Source of the DNA: UBA8337 sp937907245
Lineage (GTDB): Bacteria > Pseudomonadota > Alphaproteobacteria > RS24
DNA length: 64,000 bases
Assembly (NCBI GenBank): GCA_965219485.1
Contig: OZ244774.1
Location: 1,364,001 to 1,428,000, forward strand
Direction of reading: 5' to 3'
Shown here: positions 7,723 through 16,240 of the stretch, one piece after another
How positions within the stretch are numbered: the first letter of the stretch is position 1
Layout: every line of letters starts with the position of its first letter
The notes under the pieces: generated by a model
Told to the model about the DNA's origin: nothing
The model's input: only the letters and a program-made list of their open reading frames with translations
The model's database searches: none
Position numbers and translations under genes: made by a program

Positions 7723-8415
7723 GTGAGAGTATTATTAATCGAAGATGAAGTATGGATTTCCCAATCGATAACCGAAGCGCTGGAAGCCGAAGGTTTTCAT
7801 GTCGATGAGGCTGACCGTGGAGAAGACGGGCTAGAACTCGCTGACTTGTATGAATATCAAGTTATGATTCTCGACCTTGGCCTGCCCGATATGCGCGGCG
7901 ACGAAGTACTGGCAAACCTCCGACAGAAAAACACAAATATGCCCGTCCTTATTCTATCAGGCGATGCCGAAGTGGAATCGCGCCTGTCTTGCTTAAAAAG
8001 CGGCGCCGATGATTACCTTATCAAGCAATTTAACATGCAAGAGCTAAGCGCTCGACTGCAAGCCCTCGTGCGGCGCACCAATGGACATTCGCAAAACATC
8101 CTGCAATTTGGCGACCTGACTTTAGATCTCTCGGCTCGCGATGTTGTTGTGGGCGATACCCGTGTGGAGCTGACCTCTAAGGAATATCAAATGTTCGAGC
8201 TCTTGTGCTTGCGAAAAGGCAATGTGGTCTCGAAAGAGAGCTTCCTCGACCATCTATATGGCGGCATGGATGAGCCTGAGATGAAAATCATCGATGTCTT
8301 TATCTGCAAGCTTCGCAAGAAAATTGAAAAAGCTGGTGCACCCGCCCCGCTTATCCAAACCGTTTGGGGCCGTGGGTATCGGGTCAACACAGACCAAATG
8401 CAGTGTAGCGCTTAA
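7723..8415 (+). CDS. ctrA: Cell-cycle response regulator CtrA
   Basis: OmpR-family regulator of 230 residues. Its receiver domain has Asp51 (MILDLGLPD) as phosphoacceptor. The DNA-binding domain is near-identical in style to Caulobacter CtrA (LTSKEYQMFELLCLRKG, LYGGMDEPEMKIIDVFICKLRKK, TVWGRGYRV). CtrA controls replication initiation and cell-cycle genes in alphaproteobacteria. Translation begins at GTG with AGGAG upstream. One oddity is the receiver K-P-F motif reading Lys101-Gln102-Phe103, so the conserved proline is missing. The N-terminal third also diverges more than the output domain. It is followed by a long palindrome that reaches into cysQ. Confidence 0.93.
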   Translation: MRVLLIEDEVWISQSITEALEAEGFHVDEADRGEDGLELADLYEYQVMILDLGLPDMRGDEVLANLRQKNTNMPVLILSGDAEVESRLSCLKSGADDYLIKQFNMQELSARLQALVRRTNGHSQNILQFGDLTLDLSARDVVVGDTRVELTSKEYQMFELLCLRKGNVVSKESFLDHLYGGMDEPEMKIIDVFICKLRKKIEKAGAPAPLIQTVWGRGYRVNTDQMQCSA

Positions 8416-8443
8416 GTCGAGCCGCTGTTTAACTTCCTGTTTG

Positions 8444-8472
8444 CATAGGCCTGTGCTAAGCACAGGCCTATG
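8444..8472. terminator. 14-bp perfect inverted repeat overlapping the cysQ start
   Basis: CATAGGCCTGTGCT and its exact complement AGCACAGGCCTATG flank a single base between ctrA and cysQ. The last three bases are the ATG of cysQ. No T tract follows. It may terminate ctrA in a factor-assisted way, stabilise its mRNA, or occlude cysQ initiation. Confidence 0.5.
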
Positions 8473-9312
8473 TCACAAACAATTATTCAAAAATTGGGGT
8501 TTGATCCCCACGCCCCAGCCTTCATGGCCGCCATGTGCCAAATGTCCTTGGACGCTGGCGCGTTAATTATGACGCATTTCAGAAACGGCGTTGAAGAAGA
8601 GACCAAAGCTGATAAATCGCCGGTCACGCAAGCCGACCGAGATGCTGAAATATTGCTAGAGACCGCTCTATCGAAAATCGCGCCGCAAGTACAAGTCATC
8701 GGAGAAGAGGCTTGCTCTGTGCAAACGCCGGAAAAACTCGACGATGCTTTTTTCTTGCTCGACCCGCTAGATGGCACGCGAGACTTTGTGGCCAAGCGGG
8801 ATAATTTCACCGTCAACATTGGGCTGATTGTCGACCGCGTGCCAGTGGCCGGGGTTATTTATGCGCCCGTCCATGAAAAACTTTATTTCAGCGGAACTGA
8901 TGCCGCCTATCGCTTAAATATCGCCCCCGATGGTAAATTGGATATTACTCAAGCTACGCGTTTGCGCACCGAGCGGATTACCGAAAAAGGCGTCAAAGTT
9001 ATTGCCAGTTATTCACACCGAGACTCTGAGACCGAGGACATCATCGAGCAATTGCATGTCACCAAAACCATCGCCACCGCCTCGTCCTACAAATTCTGCT
9101 TATTGGCCGAAGGCTCCGCCGATTTTTACCCCCGCTATGGCCGCACCATGGAATGGGACACTGCCGCCGGACAAGCCATATTAGAAGCCGCAGGCGGTGT
9201 GGTAACCTTTAGCGATGGAAGCCGCTTCACCTATGCTAAATTAGAGCGAGGCCTCGACAACCCTTCTTTTATTGCAGCCGCCTCCGATAACTGGCAAGAT
9301 GCTTTGAAGTAA
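8470..9312 (+). CDS. cysQ: 3'(2'),5'-bisphosphate nucleotidase, CysQ type
   Basis: A 280-residue member of the inositol-monophosphatase superfamily. The metal-binding motifs are in order: SPVTQADRDAE near 50, GEE near 79, DPLDGTRDFV near 98-107 and EWDTAAGQAILEAAGG near 228. CysQ hydrolyses PAP from sulfate assimilation; the TRDFV and WDTAAG forms favour CysQ over SuhB. The first ATG lies inside a perfect hairpin with no clear ribosome-binding site. The internal ATGs at 8524 and 8533, which align better with the E. coli N-terminus, are alternatives. Confidence 0.85.
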   Translation: MSQTIIQKLGFDPHAPAFMAAMCQMSLDAGALIMTHFRNGVEEETKADKSPVTQADRDAEILLETALSKIAPQVQVIGEEACSVQTPEKLDDAFFLLDPLDGTRDFVAKRDNFTVNIGLIVDRVPVAGVIYAPVHEKLYFSGTDAAYRLNIAPDGKLDITQATRLRTERITEKGVKVIASYSHRDSETEDIIEQLHVTKTIATASSYKFCLLAEGSADFYPRYGRTMEWDTAAGQAILEAAGGVVTFSDGSRFTYAKLERGLDNPSFIAAASDNWQDALK

Positions 9313-9330
9313 CGAGCTTGGGGGGAGCCG

Positions 9331-9915
9331 ATGATGAGATATTCTTTATATATCTATGTCTTTTCGCTCATGCTCTGTTTGCCAATGCAACCTGCAGGTG
9401 CACAACAGGCCTCTAAACACCCCCCGAGTGTAGAAGATTTTTCAGAGAACAGTATCGTTATCGCGTCTGCCAAATATTTGGGTGCGACGGCCGAGACGAT
9501 GGCTAAGGTTGTCGACCATGCTTTCTCTCGCTATGGCATACCAACGGCTGTTATTCGGGGCGAAGAGCTGTCTGTTTCCGCCATGTTGGGCGTGCGTTAT
9601 GGGCGCGGCACCCTTACTTTTAAAGACGGAAGAGAAGAGACTATTTATTGGCGCGGCCCCTCTGTGGGCATCGATATGGGCGCCACAGGGTCCAAGAGCT
9701 TCGCGCTGGTTTACAACGTAGATAAGCCAGAAGATTTGTATAAACGCATACCCGGTATCGATGGCTCTTTAATTGCCGTTGGCGGTGTTGCTTTTCATTA
9801 TTTACGACGCGGCCGCACGGTCGTCGTGCCTATGCGAGCCGGGGTCGGCTACCAAGTCGGCATTAGTCTTGGCTATGTAAAATTCAGCCCGACAAAAAGC
9901 TGGATGCCATTTTAG
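9331..9915 (+). CDS. EipA family envelope integrity protein (DUF1134)
   Basis: A 194-residue secreted protein with a signal peptide (residues about 1-24, ending PAGAQ) and the conserved DUF1134 core: GATAETMAKVVDHAF, YGRGTLTFKDG, WRGPSVGIDMGATGSKSFALVYN and YLRRG. In Brucella EipA is a periplasmic beta-barrel protein needed for envelope integrity. It lies 18 nt downstream of cysQ with GGGGGAG before the ATG, and its stop overlaps the stop of the converging hydrolase gene by 4 nt. Confidence 0.85.
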   Translation: MMRYSLYIYVFSLMLCLPMQPAGAQQASKHPPSVEDFSENSIVIASAKYLGATAETMAKVVDHAFSRYGIPTAVIRGEELSVSAMLGVRYGRGTLTFKDGREETIYWRGPSVGIDMGATGSKSFALVYNVDKPEDLYKRIPGIDGSLIAVGGVAFHYLRRGRTVVVPMRAGVGYQVGISLGYVKFSPTKSWMPF

Positions 9916-10850
9916 CGTTGTTTCCCTGCGCTGAAAAAATCATCAAGTTTTGCCGCAAGCGCTTCGCTTTTACCCGAGGAGAAAAAATGCCCGCCCGTGT
10001 ATTTATGCACGTCTGGCGAAGCATAATGCGCGAGGGCAGCCTCTACTTGTTCGGCCTTTATTTCAGGATCATCCGTTGCATAAACGAATTGCGCGCGCAT
10101 ACCCTTCGCGCCAATCGTTATGTGGTCAGCCATACGGCTCGATAGGGCATCCCCAACCAATAGATCCCGCATCATGCGCTCCGTGCCTTGCACGTTAAAT
10201 TGCTGGGTAAAATGAGCGACCACTCGCCGTGCCTCTTCGCTCTGCGTACCAAAACTTTCGCCACGCGAAATAATGCTCGGGATTGCCACAAACCGAGATA
10301 GAAACTGGCCCACAATCGGCATAGCAACTAGCTTTCCGGTTAACCCAACGCTCGCCCCTTCAATAACTGGAACCTGATACGCCAAAGCAGCGACGCGCTC
10401 TGGGTGCCTAGCGCCGAAACGGGCCAAAATAGCCCCGCCAAAACTGACGCCGAATAAATTGGCTTGTTGAATTTGCAAATGGTCCATCAGCTCACGCAAT
10501 TGATGGCGCATTAAATCGATAGAAAGCGGGACCATCGGTCGATCGGAAAATCCGCGCCCATATTGATCATAAACCACCACGCGATAGCCCGCTTTTACCA
10601 GGGGCGGCACATAGGCTTGATAGGCCATCGAGCCAAGCGTGCCGCCATGAATAATAATCACGGCGGGGCCATTTTCGGGACCGCTGATTTGATAGGCAGT
10701 AACCCCATCGCTCAATTTAGCCTCACGATAGCCGCTATCGGCGCGAAACTGGGCCGCACTCAAGGTCTCGCGATTGCCTGCCTGATACAGCAAAAGCAGA
10801 ATCACAACGCACGCCAGAACCACACTGGCTAATATCGATATTTTGGCCAT
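9912..10850 (-). CDS. Membrane-anchored alpha/beta hydrolase
   Basis: A 312-residue protein with an N-terminal hydrophobic anchor (residues 5-23) followed by an alpha/beta hydrolase fold. The oxyanion segment is IIIHGGTLGSM, the nucleophile elbow GVSFGG, an acid lies in YATDDPEIKAE, and the catalytic His is in GGHFFSSGKSE. Sequence alone does not reveal the substrate; esterases, lipases and haloperoxidase-like enzymes share this pattern. It is followed after a short gap by no same-strand gene and converges on the EipA gene. Confidence 0.75.
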   Translation of the reverse strand: MAKISILASVVLACVVILLLLYQAGNRETLSAAQFRADSGYREAKLSDGVTAYQISGPENGPAVIIIHGGTLGSMAYQAYVPPLVKAGYRVVVYDQYGRGFSDRPMVPLSIDLMRHQLRELMDHLQIQQANLFGVSFGGAILARFGARHPERVAALAYQVPVIEGASVGLTGKLVAMPIVGQFLSRFVAIPSIISRGESFGTQSEEARRVVAHFTQQFNVQGTERMMRDLLVGDALSSRMADHITIGAKGMRAQFVYATDDPEIKAEQVEAALAHYASPDVHKYTGGHFFSSGKSEALAAKLDDFFSAGKQR

Positions 10851-10871
10851 TCCCTTGCCTCCAAAGCAAAT

Positions 10872-11264
10872 TTACTGGGCTTGCGGGCGCAACCGAATGC
10901 GGCCCTTTTCCTCGCCTTTGCGTGGGTCGAGCAAAATCAACAAAGGCCCTTCTCCATCCTGCAACTTAACGATAATGCGCGTGTCGCCATTGTCGACGCC
11001 GATAACTTGGCTGTCGAGGGGAATGCTAATCTCCGTTTCCCCGAAACCTGGCTTAACAGGAACCGCTTCCGGGTTGGACACGCGTTTGATGACGGTGCCG
11101 ATTACCACGGCAGCACCGCCGACCATCAGCACCCCAAGACCAATGACAACTATTAACAAAACACGCACGTAGCGCGCCGAAGGTTGTGCTATAGCTTCCT
11201 CCGAAGCGTTTTCTGCTTCTCCACGATTTGCTTTATTTGGCGACATGGCGGTATCTTGAGACAT
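10872..11264 (-). CDS. Small membrane protein, DUF6476-like
   Basis: A 130-residue protein with a polar N-terminus, one transmembrane helix (about 33-57, VLLIVVIGLGVLMVGGAAVVIG) and a small periplasmic beta-rich domain ending in a basic tail. It recalls an alphaproteobacterial family found beside RluA-type genes (DUF6476, from memory). Its start codon shares the CATG palindrome with the divergent rluD start, so the two genes overlap by 2 nt. GGGAG precedes its ATG. Function unknown. Confidence 0.65.
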   Translation of the reverse strand: MSQDTAMSPNKANRGEAENASEEAIAQPSARYVRVLLIVVIGLGVLMVGGAAVVIGTVIKRVSNPEAVPVKPGFGETEISIPLDSQVIGVDNGDTRIIVKLQDGEGPLLILLDPRKGEEKGRIRLRPQAQ

Positions 11265-12285
11265 GACTGAACTCCCTGAAAAATTGGCTTTCGCCGTAGA
11301 TTACGCCTCGGATGGCGCGCGCCTAGACCGCCGTGTGGCGATGGCTAGTGAAGATTTATCTCGTGTGCGCGTGCAAGAGCTGATTAAAGATGGCCAATGT
11401 GTCGTGACGCGCCGACAGGCCTCCCAGACCATAAAAGACCCGTCCTGGCGGGTCAAACAAGATGATATCGTCGAGCTGATTTTACCCCCGCCTATCGACA
11501 CCACGGTAAAGGCGCAAGATATCGCTTTGGATATTATTTTCGAAGATGACGCGCTTTTGGTGGTCAATAAGCCAGCCGGTATGGTCGTTCATCCGGCCCC
11601 CGGTAGCCCCGACAAAACGCTGGTCAATGCGTTGCTGGCGCATTGTGGCGACACGCTATCTGGCATTGGCGGCGAAAAACGCCCGGGCATCGTCCATCGG
11701 CTGGATAAAGATACCAGCGGCATTATGGTGGTGGCCAAAAACGACAAAGCGCACCGAGGCCTAAGCGAGCAATTTGCCGCCCACGGCCAAGACGGGCGCA
11801 TGCAACGGCTGTATAAAGCCCTCGTCTGGGGCGTGCCCCTGCCCGCCGCAGGCACGGTGGATATGCCTTTGGCTCGGGCGACCAATAATCGCAAGAAAAT
11901 TGCTATTTCCAGAGCCAAAACGGCGCGCCATGCGGTAACCCATTATCGGCGCCAGCGCCAATTCGCCAATGGCCAAGTTAGCCTCGTCGAATGCCGTTTG
12001 GAGACCGGACGCACGCATCAAATTCGGGTGCATATGGCGCATATGAGCCATCCTGTTTTGGGCGATAAACTATATGGCAGTGGCATGAAAAGCCGTTCCA
12101 TTCATCTTACCGAGGCCCAAAAGTCAGCCCTCACGGCGCTGGACAGGCAGGCCTTACATGCCGCCGCGCTCGGCTTTGAGCACCCTATAACCGGCGAGAC
12201 GCATTATTATGAAGCGCCCCTGCCCGATGATCTGCAACGCTTGGTGGAAGATTTGGAAAGCACCGAGATGAAACTGGCGACATAA
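11263..12285 (+). CDS. rluD: 23S rRNA pseudouridine synthase, RluA/RluD family
   Basis: A 340-residue enzyme with an N-terminal S4 RNA-binding domain (RLDRRVAMASEDLSRVRVQELIKDG) and the catalytic domain with PGIVHRLDKDTSG, whose Asp148 is the nucleophile. The motifs VVNKPAGMVVHPAPG and GRTHQIRVHMAH are typical of RluD, which modifies helix 69 of 23S rRNA; RluC activity cannot be excluded. It is followed 50 bp later by rpoH, a common alphaproteobacterial order. Its promoter must lie within the divergent DUF6476-like gene. Confidence 0.88.
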   Translation: MTELPEKLAFAVDYASDGARLDRRVAMASEDLSRVRVQELIKDGQCVVTRRQASQTIKDPSWRVKQDDIVELILPPPIDTTVKAQDIALDIIFEDDALLVVNKPAGMVVHPAPGSPDKTLVNALLAHCGDTLSGIGGEKRPGIVHRLDKDTSGIMVVAKNDKAHRGLSEQFAAHGQDGRMQRLYKALVWGVPLPAAGTVDMPLARATNNRKKIAISRAKTARHAVTHYRRQRQFANGQVSLVECRLETGRTHQIRVHMAHMSHPVLGDKLYGSGMKSRSIHLTEAQKSALTALDRQALHAAALGFEHPITGETHYYEAPLPDDLQRLVEDLESTEMKLAT

Positions 12286-12335
12286 ACTTTTTATTGGGTC
12301 TTTAAATCGCCATAAACCGCTCCTATATAAATTAT

Positions 12336-13310
12336 ATGAGTGATAAAAAAACAGCCCTCAAGCCGGTTAAAAAGGCAACTGCTTCGAAGTCGAAAGCGGT
12401 GGCGCTTGCGCCTGCGCCCAATCCCGAAGGCAGTTTGTCTCGCTACCTCACAGACATTCGCAAATTTCCAATGCTCGAAGCGCAAGAGGAATTTGAACTG
12501 GCCAAAGATTACGCCAAATCCGGCGACACGAAATCGGCCCATAAATTGGTCACCAGCCATTTGCGCTTAGTGGCCAAAATCGCCATGGGCTATCGCGGCT
12601 ATGGTTTGCCGATTGGTGAAGTTATCTCGGAAGGCAATGTCGGGCTGATGCGCGCTGTGCAAAAATTTGATCCCGACCGCGGCTTCCGCTTGGCCACCTA
12701 TGCCATGTGGTGGATCCGCGCCTCGATACAAGAATATGTTTTGCGCAGCTGGTCTTTGGTGAAAATCGGCACCACAGCCGCGCAGAAAAAATTATTCTTT
12801 AATCTACGCCGCCTGAAAGGCGAGATTAACGCCATCGATGGTGGCTCTTTGAACCCAGACCAAGTCTCAGACATTGCCGAACGCCTTGGCGTTCGAGAAG
12901 ATGAAGTGACCTCGATGGAAGGCCGTATGAGCGGCGATCAGTCGTTGAACGCGCCTTTGCGTGGCGGCGATATGGGCGATGAGGGCGGCGGCGAATGGCA
13001 AGATTGGCTGGAAGATGAAACTCCCAACCCAGAAGCCCAAGCGTTGGCGAAAGATGAAAACAGCGCGCGGCACGCCATTTTAATGGATGCCATGGCAACA
13101 CTGAACGAGCGAGAACGTGAAATTCTCATGGCGCGACGCCTTACCGACCCGCCCGAAACCCTAGAGATTTTGAGCCACCGCCATGATGTTAGCCGTGAAC
13201 GCATCCGCCAAATTGAGGCGCGAGCTTTTGAAAAATTAAAGGCCGCAATGTCGTCCGCCTTGCCACACGCTGGCGGTGTGACCATTGAGGGGGAAACCGC
13301 TAACCACTAA
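12336..13310 (+). CDS. rpoH: RNA polymerase heat-shock sigma factor sigma-32
   Basis: A 324-residue group 3 sigma-70-family factor. Region 2 includes AKDYAKSGDTKSAHKLVTSHLRLVAKIA, FDPDRGFRLATYAMWWIRASIQEYVLRSWSLVK and the RpoH box QKKLFFNLRR. Region 4 ends with an HTH (LSHRHDVSRERIRQIEARAFEKLK). The RpoH box separates it from RpoD. The N-terminal tail is Lys/Ala rich and longer than usual. It directs heat-shock transcription. A possible -10-like TATATAAAT element lies just upstream of the ATG. It converges on purA 11 nt later, with no visible terminator. Confidence 0.95.
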   Translation: MSDKKTALKPVKKATASKSKAVALAPAPNPEGSLSRYLTDIRKFPMLEAQEEFELAKDYAKSGDTKSAHKLVTSHLRLVAKIAMGYRGYGLPIGEVISEGNVGLMRAVQKFDPDRGFRLATYAMWWIRASIQEYVLRSWSLVKIGTTAAQKKLFFNLRRLKGEINAIDGGSLNPDQVSDIAERLGVREDEVTSMEGRMSGDQSLNAPLRGGDMGDEGGGEWQDWLEDETPNPEAQALAKDENSARHAILMDAMATLNEREREILMARRLTDPPETLEILSHRHDVSRERIRQIEARAFEKLKAAMSSALPHAGGVTIEGETANH

Positions 13311-13321
13311 GCGTTTGCGGA

Positions 13322-14614
13322 TCAATCCTCGAACGGATCTTTCACTAAAATCGTGTCATCACGCTCTGGGCTGGTCGAGAGAAGCGTGACTGGCGCGCCG
13401 ATAAGCTCTTCGATATAGCGCACATAGCGCACGGCTTCGGCCGGCAAATCTGCCCACGAACGCGCGCCAAAACTGGTCTCGCTCCAGCCTTGCATGGTTT
13501 CATACATCGGCTCGATACGCGCTTGCTCGGCTGAATTAGTCGGCAAATAATCAATCTCTTTGCCGTCTAATTTATAGCCCGTGCAAATTTTAATCTCGTC
13601 GAAGCCATCCAGCACATCCAACTTGGTAAGGGCAATGCCGTTAATGCCTGCGGTGCGAACGACTTGGCGCACGAGAACCGCATCAAACCAACCACAGCGG
13701 CGCTTGCGCCCTGTAACTGTGCCGAATTCATGGCCACGTTCGCCCAGTTTTTGGCCGTCTTCATTATCTTGCTCGGTCGGGAAAGGCCCCTCCCCAACGC
13801 GCGTCGTATAGGCCTTCGTGATGCCCAAAACATGGTTTAACGCCGATGGCCCAACGCCTGAGCCAATGGCCGCTTGGCCAGCAATAGTGTTGGAGGATGT
13901 GACAAATGGATAGGTGCCATGGTCGACATCCAGCAAAATACCTTGCGCGCCTTCAAACAAAATGCGCTTACGGTCTCGCCGTGCCTCGTCTAGCAAACGC
14001 CAAACCGGCGCGGCATAAGGCGTGATATGAGGCGCGACATCGACTAATTTGGCTTTCAATTCAGCCGCCTCAAATTCTGGCAAATTGAGCCCACGGCGCA
14101 AGGTATTGTGATGCACCAAAAGATGTTCAATTTTACCATCCAGCGTATCCGGATCGGCCAAGTCGGCAATGCGCAATGCGCGGCGTCCCACTTTATCTTC
14201 ATAGGCCGGGCCAATGCCGCGTTTGGTGGTGCCGATTTTGACGCCGCCATTGGCGTTTTCGCGCACCGCATCTAGCTCCTGATGCAATGGCAAAATGAGC
14301 GTGGCGTTCTCGGCAATCTTCAAATTATCCGGCCCGATGGTGACGCCTTGGTCTCGAAGCGTTTTCATCTCATGCAAAAGCGCCCATGGGTCGACGACGA
14401 CACCATTGCCGATGACCGACAATTTACCCTCGCGCACAATGCCCGATGGCAGCAGGGAAAGTTTGTAAACCTCGCCATTGATAACCAGCGTATGGCCTGC
14501 GTTATGGCCGCCTTGAAAGCGCGCCACAACATCGGCACGCACCGACAGCCAGTCTACAATCTTGCCTTTACCTTCGTCGCCCCACTGAGAGCCGACAACC
14601 ACTACATTGGCCAT
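13322..14614 (-). CDS. purA: Adenylosuccinate synthetase
   Basis: This enzyme couples IMP and aspartate with GTP hydrolysis, the first committed step from IMP to AMP. The 430-residue protein starts MANVVVVGSQWGDEGKGKIV, the GTP-binding loop, and carries the catalytic His in GGHNAGHT and the IMP-binding segments GTTKRGIGPAYEDK and TGRKRRCGWFD. Length and motifs are normal. It ends next to the rpoH end and lies downstream of serA on the same strand with a 48-nt gap. Confidence 0.97.
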   Translation of the reverse strand: MANVVVVGSQWGDEGKGKIVDWLSVRADVVARFQGGHNAGHTLVINGEVYKLSLLPSGIVREGKLSVIGNGVVVDPWALLHEMKTLRDQGVTIGPDNLKIAENATLILPLHQELDAVRENANGGVKIGTTKRGIGPAYEDKVGRRALRIADLADPDTLDGKIEHLLVHHNTLRRGLNLPEFEAAELKAKLVDVAPHITPYAAPVWRLLDEARRDRKRILFEGAQGILLDVDHGTYPFVTSSNTIAGQAAIGSGVGPSALNHVLGITKAYTTRVGEGPFPTEQDNEDGQKLGERGHEFGTVTGRKRRCGWFDAVLVRQVVRTAGINGIALTKLDVLDGFDEIKICTGYKLDGKEIDYLPTNSAEQARIEPMYETMQGWSETSFGARSWADLPAEAVRYVRYIEELIGAPVTLLSTSPERDDTILVKDPFED

Positions 14615-14662
14615 GAGTTTTCCTCTCGCCCCTAATGGGCCTGATATTTTGCGCTGCCAGCC

Positions 14663-16240
14663 TTAGAAGCTGAGCTGTTGAATTTGAACCACTTGAGATA
14701 ATGTCTCTAGCTCACGGAGCACTTCTGGGCTGACTTGATTGTCGATATTTACCAGCGAGATGGCGTCGCCACCTGGCTTTTCTCGGCCCAATTGGAAGCT
14801 GGCAATATTGATGCCATGTTTGCCCAAAGCGCTACCCAAAGCCCCGATGAATCCTGGCTCATCGGTGTTGGTAACATAAAGCACATTCGGTGCCAGTTCA
14901 GCGTGAATGTTAATGCCTTTCACCTGAATGATGCGCGGCTTGCCATCCGAAAATACCGTGCCCGCCACCGAGCGCTGTTGGCGTTCGGTTTTCAAGGTCA
15001 GACGGATATAACTATCAAATGCGCCTTTGCTGCTTTGCTTCGATTCCGACACCGTAATGCCCCGCTCTTTGGCGATAGCCGGTGCCGATACCATGTTCAC
15101 ATCGGCCAATAGCGGGCGCAATAATCCGGCCATAATAGCCGATGTCAGAGGCGCTACGTTAAGGCCCGCGACATCGCCGACATATTCAATCTCTGCGCCT
15201 TCAATGCCGCTCTCGGTCAATTGACCGGCGAACAGACCAAGCTGCTCGGCCAAGGCGACGAAGGGGCGCAAGCGAGGCGCGTCTTCGGCTGAAATCGATG
15301 GCACGTTGATGGCGTTATTTACCGCACCCGTCATTAAGAAATCAGCCATTTGCTCGGCCACTTGCAGGGCTACATTTTCTTGCGCCTCGGCTGTGCTGGC
15401 TCCCAAATGCGGGGTACAAACGACGTTTTCCATGTTGAACAAAGCATTGGTTTTGGCTGGTTCTTCTTCGAACACATCCAAGGCGGCGCCGGCCACTTGG
15501 CCGCTTTCGAGCGCGGCTTTGAGGGCTGCTTCATCGATGAGACCGCCGCGCGCGCAATTGATGATGCGCACGCCTTTTTTACATTTGGCCAAAGCGTCCG
15601 CATCCAGAATGTTGCGTGTTTTATCGGTCAGCGGTGTGTGCAAAGTAATGAAATCGGCGCGCGCCAATAGCTCATTCAGCTCGGCTTTTTCGACGCCCAT
15701 TTCCAACGCACGGTCTGGGGTCAGGAACGGGTCAAAAGCGACCACTTTCATTTTCAAGCCTAAAGCGCGACTGGCGGCGATGGAGCCAATGTTGCCACAA
15801 CCGATAACGCCCAGAGTTTTGCCCGTCAGCTCGACGCCCATGAAGCGCGACTTTTCCCATTTGCCAGCATGCGTGGAGGCATTGGCTTCGGGAATTTGGC
15901 GCGCCAAGGCGAACATCATCGCGATGGCATGTTCTGCGGTGGTGATGGAATTGCCGAACGGCGTATTCATCACCACGATGCCGTTTGCGGTGGCGGTTGG
16001 CAGGTCGATGTTATCGACGCCAATGCCTGCGCGACCAATGACTTTCATATTGGTGGCGGCTTCTAATACGGGCGGCGTGGCTTTGGTGGAAGAACGCACG
16101 GCGAGGCCGTCATATTGGTCGATAATTTTAATCAACTCATCGCGTTCTAGTCCGGTAATCACGTCGACTTCGACGCCACGGTCTTTAAAAATCTGCTCGG
16201 CGGCAGGGCTCATTTTATCTGCAATTAGTACTTTAGGCAT
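14663..16240 (-). CDS. serA: D-3-phosphoglycerate dehydrogenase
   Basis: First enzyme of serine synthesis from 3-phosphoglycerate. The 525-residue form has the substrate domain, the Rossmann motif GVIGCGNIGS (about 145-154), the catalytic Arg of NCARGGLIDE, and the His in CTPHLGAST. An intervening ASB domain and a C-terminal ACT domain (VTNTDEPGFIGALGSALGKH) follow, the latter a likely site of serine feedback. Its start overlaps the serC stop by 8 nt, so the two are co-translated. Confidence 0.97.
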   Translation of the reverse strand: MPKVLIADKMSPAAEQIFKDRGVEVDVITGLERDELIKIIDQYDGLAVRSSTKATPPVLEAATNMKVIGRAGIGVDNIDLPTATANGIVVMNTPFGNSITTAEHAIAMMFALARQIPEANASTHAGKWEKSRFMGVELTGKTLGVIGCGNIGSIAASRALGLKMKVVAFDPFLTPDRALEMGVEKAELNELLARADFITLHTPLTDKTRNILDADALAKCKKGVRIINCARGGLIDEAALKAALESGQVAGAALDVFEEEPAKTNALFNMENVVCTPHLGASTAEAQENVALQVAEQMADFLMTGAVNNAINVPSISAEDAPRLRPFVALAEQLGLFAGQLTESGIEGAEIEYVGDVAGLNVAPLTSAIMAGLLRPLLADVNMVSAPAIAKERGITVSESKQSSKGAFDSYIRLTLKTERQQRSVAGTVFSDGKPRIIQVKGINIHAELAPNVLYVTNTDEPGFIGALGSALGKHGINIASFQLGREKPGGDAISLVNIDNQVSPEVLRELETLSQVVQIQQLSF

